Source: an uncultured Eubacteriales bacterium (lineage in GTDB: Bacteria; Bacillota; Clostridia; UMGS1883; UMGS1540). From it: a stretch of DNA of 6,839 nt. Each line of letters opens with the position of its first letter. The first letter of the stretch is position 1. Both the position numbers and the translations under genes were made by a program. The stretch is taken from the NCBI GenBank assembly GCA_900552775.1, contig USAP01000087.1, positions 1-6,839 of the forward strand, written 5' to 3'. The notes beneath the pieces were generated by a model. It made no database searches. It had not been told where the DNA came from and worked only from the letters and a program-made list of their open reading frames with translations. Of this stretch, positions 6,772 to 6,839 are shown piece by piece.

Positions 6772-6839
6772 GACAGAAAGGGCAGGTGCATATATTACAA
6801 TGACCTGATGGAGGCTATTTACAGGCATGGCGGCAATAT
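6744..6839. other. Unassigned 3' tail of the window
   Basis: Past the AT-rich palindrome the sequence becomes GC-richer. A + strand frame is open from 6751 to the edge (internal ATG at 6808 without a good ribosome binding site). A - strand frame in the same register is open from the edge down to a TAA at 6753-6751, and would end with a hydrophobic tail. A 12-codon frame from ATG 6770 stops at 6806-6808. Nothing here matches a gene or RNA family I recognise, and no choice between strands is justified from 96 bases. Confidence 0.3.

Noticed and set aside
6770..6808. Short 12-codon frame starting at ATG 6770
   Set aside because: It lacks a ribosome binding site at a suitable distance and has no recognisable leader-peptide pattern such as repeated regulatory codons followed by an attenuator.
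6781..6839. Possible riboswitch or structured RNA at the right edge (AGGTGC-like core)
   Set aside because: Comparison by eye with the conserved cores of lysine, TPP, SAM, glycine and c-di-GMP riboswitches and with the 5' ends of RNase P, SRP and tmRNA gave no match, and too little sequence is present.

Overview
The window looks like a piece of a chromosome from a low-to-moderate GC member of the Bacillota, most likely Clostridia. The evidence is purine-rich GGAGG/GAGGTG-type ribosome binding sites, a tightly packed same-strand layout, the rimO-pgsA pair, a MepA-like MATE transporter, and a DUF421 + DUF4363 gene pair. This placement is inferred from gene content and not from a phylogenetic marker search. 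All six genes I can support lie on the + strand. I see no tRNA, rRNA, CRISPR array, insertion sequence or phage gene.

Region 1 (1-3142) reads as one transcription unit. It holds a 5'-truncated rimO (ribosomal protein S12 methylthiotransferase), pgsA (phosphatidylglycerophosphate synthase, overlapping rimO by 4 bases as ATGA) and a complete MATE-family transporter 3 bases after pgsA. Near the left edge the RimO reading frame appears broken: an A5/T11 homopolymer stretch separates two frames that both resemble the family. The unit ends in a hairpin plus T-run terminator (3173-3200), preceded by a second small hairpin.

Region 2 (3255-6743) is a second closely spaced unit. A DUF421 (YetF-like) membrane protein is followed by a small single-pass DUF4363 protein, whose ribosome binding site overlaps the DUF421 stop codon. 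After 13 bases comes an 806-residue protein that fuses a sugar-1-phosphate nucleotidyltransferase, left-handed beta-helix hexapeptide repeats and a phosphohexomutase-like domain. The nucleotidyltransferase part keeps its catalytic motifs. The phosphohexomutase-like part has lost the active-site phosphoserine loop, the metal-binding DGDxDR motif and the phosphate-binding RPSGTEP motif, so it is probably a pseudoenzyme or regulatory domain. The likely product is a nucleotide sugar (GDP-mannose or a similar NDP-sugar) for envelope glycans.

Region 3 (6744-6839) is a short tail with an AT palindrome and a weak inverted repeat. Open frames on both strands run off the window edge, and I cannot assign them.

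Apart from the pseudo-phosphomutase domain, the DUF421-DUF4363 pair and the rimO frame problem, this is ordinary housekeeping and envelope gene content. I do not see a clearly new defence, mobile or RNA-based system.
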